Part shown: positions 62,108 to 64,000 of the stretch, in pieces
Layout of the letters: every line of letters starts with the position of its first letter
Numbering within the stretch: the first letter of the stretch is position 1
NCBI RefSeq assembly: GCF_900095885.1
Contig: NZ_LT615367.1
Coordinates: forward strand, 1,860,001-1,924,000
From: Dickeya aquatica
GTDB lineage: Bacteria > Pseudomonadota > Gammaproteobacteria > Enterobacterales > Enterobacteriaceae
DNA: 64,000 bases
Reading direction: 5' to 3'
The notes under the pieces: generated by a model
Databases searched by the model: none
Told to the model about the DNA's origin: nothing
What the model saw: only the letters and a program-made list of their open reading frames with translations
Program-made: the position numbers and the translations under genes

Positions 62108-62589
62108 TTGTCACCCGCAGTATCACCGCTGACTGTGCTGGCCATATCGCGTACAGCCATCGCCCAGCCGTCCATCCCCTCCATCAGATCCGGCGGCGCG
62201 TCGGCGCGGTGGTGGACAACCGGCTTTCCGCTCTCCGACGTCACCGCCACGGCTTCCGCTACCTGAATTTTCACCAGCAGGTCGATCGCGTCATTGCTGA
62301 GAATATCCACTTCGAACGTGATGCCGTTCTTCTGATTGTCAGGATTAAACAGCAACTCCGGCTCATACTGCCGCGCCCATATCTGTATCGGCAGCATGAT
62401 ATCGTCAGTGCTGCCGGGGAAATCCATCACCAGCACCTCCAGCGTGTACTGGTATTCAAATGACGCAGAGGCACCGCCGCGCCCGACGACGTGACCGCGC
62501 GGCACATATAACACCAGCCTGTCAGGGTTAGCGCGCACCCACGGCACAAGGCGGCTTATTTCCTGTCGCAGCAGCTTCGGTTTCAGCAT
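62104..62589 (-). CDS. R: Tail completion protein gpR
   Basis: The 161-residue protein has the gpR features LVPWVRANPDRLVLYVPRG, FEYQYTLEVLVMDFPG and DLLVKIQVAEAVAVT. It is needed for finishing the tail connector. Confidence 0.9.
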   Translation of the reverse strand: MLKPKLLRQEISRLVPWVRANPDRLVLYVPRGHVVGRGGASASFEYQYTLEVLVMDFPGSTDDIMLPIQIWARQYEPELLFNPDNQKNGITFEVDILSNDAIDLLVKIQVAEAVAVTSESGKPVVHHRADAPPDLMEGMDGWAMAVRDMASTVSGDTAGDK

Positions 62590-62629
62590 AATAACCCCGC
62601 AATGGGCAGGCTGCGCCCGCCCTTATTGC

Positions 62630-62803
62630 TTACTTCCATTTGTCCGGCAGGGCCGCGCCGACCACCCCGGCCGCCGTCACGCCCGCCGACACCACCAGTG
62701 CCTGGGTATCCACACCCAGCTGTACACCAAACACGCCCGCCATGAACAGGATGATCCCGCGCCACGTGGACGGCTCTTTTAATCGTTCCAGAATGTAATT
62801 CAT
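62630..62803 (-). CDS. Small phage membrane protein (57 aa)
   Basis: The ORF MNYILERLKEPSTWRGIILF... has a hydrophobic, glycine-rich helix pair and ends PDKWK. AGGTAGGTAGTG precedes ATG. Size and location between lysis and tail genes suggest a holin-, antiholin- or LysB-like lysis accessory. The region 62590-62629 is non-coding. Confidence 0.65.
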   Translation of the reverse strand: MNYILERLKEPSTWRGIILFMAGVFGVQLGVDTQALVVSAGVTAAGVVGAALPDKWK

Positions 62804-62841
62804 CACTACCTACCTATTATTGTCGTTACAGTGACAGGCAG

Positions 62842-63336
62842 TCAGGCTACAACCCCGCCCGCCCGCCGATAAACCGCTACCAGCCGGTCAAAGCTGTGCT
62901 CACGCTGACCGTAGCCCGCGCCGGGCAGCGATGCCCAGATGTTATTGCAGGCGACGATCGCGCAAGCAATACGCCCAGCAATTACGTCATCCAGCGCCCG
63001 GCGCTCGCGGATAAGCTGAATTGCCAGCGTATCTTGTGATGCTGGGCTAAAATCCGGCAGGCGTAACAGCTTCTTGTATGTGGGCCAGTAGCGGTACAAC
63101 TGCTGATAGCGTCCGGCGGCGGTAGAGCGCTGGCCCTGCCTGTTAAACACTTTCGCCGGTCGGCCATTGGCGAACGGATGATCGCGGTAGTCAGTGAAAA
63201 TCTCTGGCTTGCCATCTGAACCGGTCACAATCACGTCATAGCCACGATTTTTCGTCAGCGAGTGCGTTGCCGTACCTTCGGAAAACGCCAGCATGTCGAG
63301 AAACGCCGTCACATTCGGGTGAGTCACTGTGCTCAT
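62842..63336 (-). CDS. Endolysin, lambda R-type transglycosylase family
   Basis: The 164-residue protein aligns with lambda gpR: AFLDMLAFSEGTATHSLTKNRGYDVIVTG with the catalytic Glu in SEG, FTDYRDHPFANG, STAAGRYQ, CNNIWASLPGAGYGQ. It cleaves peptidoglycan glycan strands. P2 itself uses a different enzyme (K), so the lysis module is exchanged. The start overlaps the holin stop. Confidence 0.92.
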   Translation of the reverse strand: MSTVTHPNVTAFLDMLAFSEGTATHSLTKNRGYDVIVTGSDGKPEIFTDYRDHPFANGRPAKVFNRQGQRSTAAGRYQQLYRYWPTYKKLLRLPDFSPASQDTLAIQLIRERRALDDVIAGRIACAIVACNNIWASLPGAGYGQREHSFDRLVAVYRRAGGVVA

Positions 63337-63623
63337 TGCGCCTCTCCCTTCCCCTGCCGTGCAGCGCGGCGCTGGATCAGCAGTTCGACAGTTTGATAGC
63401 CCGCGATACCGAGCGCCGCGCCGATGCCGTTAATGGCGAGCGGCGACAGCGTAGGGAATTGCACCAGTGCGGCACCCGCCATCACTGAAACAAAGCCGCC
63501 CAGCAGCACACGGCCAACGAACAGGCGCAGCGTGATCGGCTCACTGCCAGCCAGCATCCTTCCTACCGCAATCAGCACGCCGATGATGAATAGCGTGATG
63601 ATGCTTTTTTCACTTTCGTTCAT
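63333..63623 (-). CDS. Phage holin
   Basis: The 96-residue protein has three hydrophobic helices (about 7-25, 33-55 and 60-80) and a charged C-terminus (IQRRAARQGKGEAQ). AGGAT lies before ATG. It overlaps the endolysin by four bases, which supports its role in releasing the enzyme. Confidence 0.8.
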   Translation of the reverse strand: MNESEKSIITLFIIGVLIAVGRMLAGSEPITLRLFVGRVLLGGFVSVMAGAALVQFPTLSPLAINGIGAALGIAGYQTVELLIQRRAARQGKGEAQ

Positions 63624-63631
63624 AAAAATCC

Positions 63632-63835
63632 TTAATCCCAGAGTTGCACGGTTTCCGCGAACTGCGGCGTGGTGTCATCCGGCAGCGTGACCACCGTTCC
63701 GGCAGGGAGTAGCGGCCCGATTTCACACAGACCCGGATTCGCGGCGTAAACCGCTTCCGTCACCCCGGCCGTCTTGCCGTAGTACCGCCAGCACAGCAGG
63801 TCTACCGTGTCGTTTTGCGTTGCAATCACTCGCAT
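63632..63835 (-). CDS. X: Tail protein gpX
   Basis: The 67-residue protein has the gpX/LysM-like pattern RVIATQNDTVDLLCWRYYGKTAG and PGLCEIGPLLPAGTVVTLPD. ATG 63835 overlaps the gpL stop. Confidence 0.9.
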   Translation of the reverse strand: MRVIATQNDTVDLLCWRYYGKTAGVTEAVYAANPGLCEIGPLLPAGTVVTLPDDTTPQFAETVQLWD

Positions 63836-64000
63836 CAGACCAGTTCCGCCGTACCGCGACCGACGCCCTGAATATCCCTTATGGCCCACTGTGCGTCACG
63901 CCACAGCGTGTCTATCTGGGACGTCAGCGCCTGCGCGTGTTTTTCGCCCTCTTTCGTGGTATCGATATCGCGGTAGCCTTCCGTCAGCAGCGCCTTCGCC
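63835..64000 (-). CDS. L: Head completion protein gpL, C-terminal part
   Basis: The frame is open to the end of the window. The last 54 residues (LLTEGYRDIDTTKEGEKHAQ, WRDAQWAIRDIQG) end at TGA 63835-63837. Position before X matches P2 gene L. Confidence 0.8.
   Translation of the reverse strand, partial: AKALLTEGYRDIDTTKEGEKHAQALTSQIDTLWRDAQWAIRDIQGVGRGTAELV

Overview
The window is a chromosomal segment of a gammaproteobacterium of the order Enterobacterales, most likely a soft-rot plant pathogen type (Pectobacterium, Dickeya or a close relative; this placement is inference). The evidence is the backbone block cycA, yecF, uvrY, uvrC, pgsA followed by tRNA-Gly, tRNA-Cys and tRNA-Leu, all very close to the enterobacterial proteins, interrupted by AT-rich accessory DNA and a P2-type prophage.

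Layout. (1) 1-4316: the end of a peptide/nickel-type ABC permease and a five-gene ECF nickel/cobalt uptake operon (nikK-like, nikM, nikL, nikQ, nikO). (2) About 4.6-41.7 kb: accessory DNA ending at a tRNA-Asn gene. It looks like at least two tandem islands: a P4-type integrase (7223-8551) lies beside a copy of the tRNA-Asn 3' end (8671-8752), and a second integrase (40174-41424) lies beside the intact tRNA-Asn (41604-41679). A TetR regulator plus beta-hydroxyacid-dehydrogenase pair occurs twice (5.7-7.2 kb and 36.3-37.7 kb). Between the integrases is a plasmid-like mobilisable element: AlpA, a truncated H-NS, two RepL-like winged-helix proteins flanking a gene-free 1.6 kb region with two arrays of 22-bp periodicity and a chain of hairpins, a Thoeris-type defence operon (TIR protein, ThsA, ThsB), an IS5-family insertion, a MobQ-type relaxase with a candidate oriT, a TraD-like accessory protein, a full-length H-NS paralogue, a DUF1874 (ring-nuclease/AcrIII-1 fold) protein and PilV-like minor pilins without a pilus operon.

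(3) 41.7-49.0 kb: backbone. A nac gene reduced to its DNA-binding domain keeps a sigma-54 promoter and an NtrC site; then come cycA, tRNA-Lys, yecF, uvrY-uvrC, pgsA and three tRNAs. (4) 49.1-64.0 kb: a P2-like prophage that continues beyond the window, seen from the ogr end: ogr, D, FI, FII, E/E', T, U, then G, H, I, J, W, V, S, R, lysis genes, X and the end of L. The FI-to-U tail block runs opposite to all other late genes, and a palindromic Ogr-type site sits between FI and D.

How the genes work together: the integrases and tRNA-Asn explain chromosomal residence of the island; relaxase, oriT and the Rep-like/iteron modules suggest mobilisation and perhaps replication after excision; the H-NS proteins may silence the AT-rich cargo; Thoeris gives the host abortive phage defence through NAD+ depletion.
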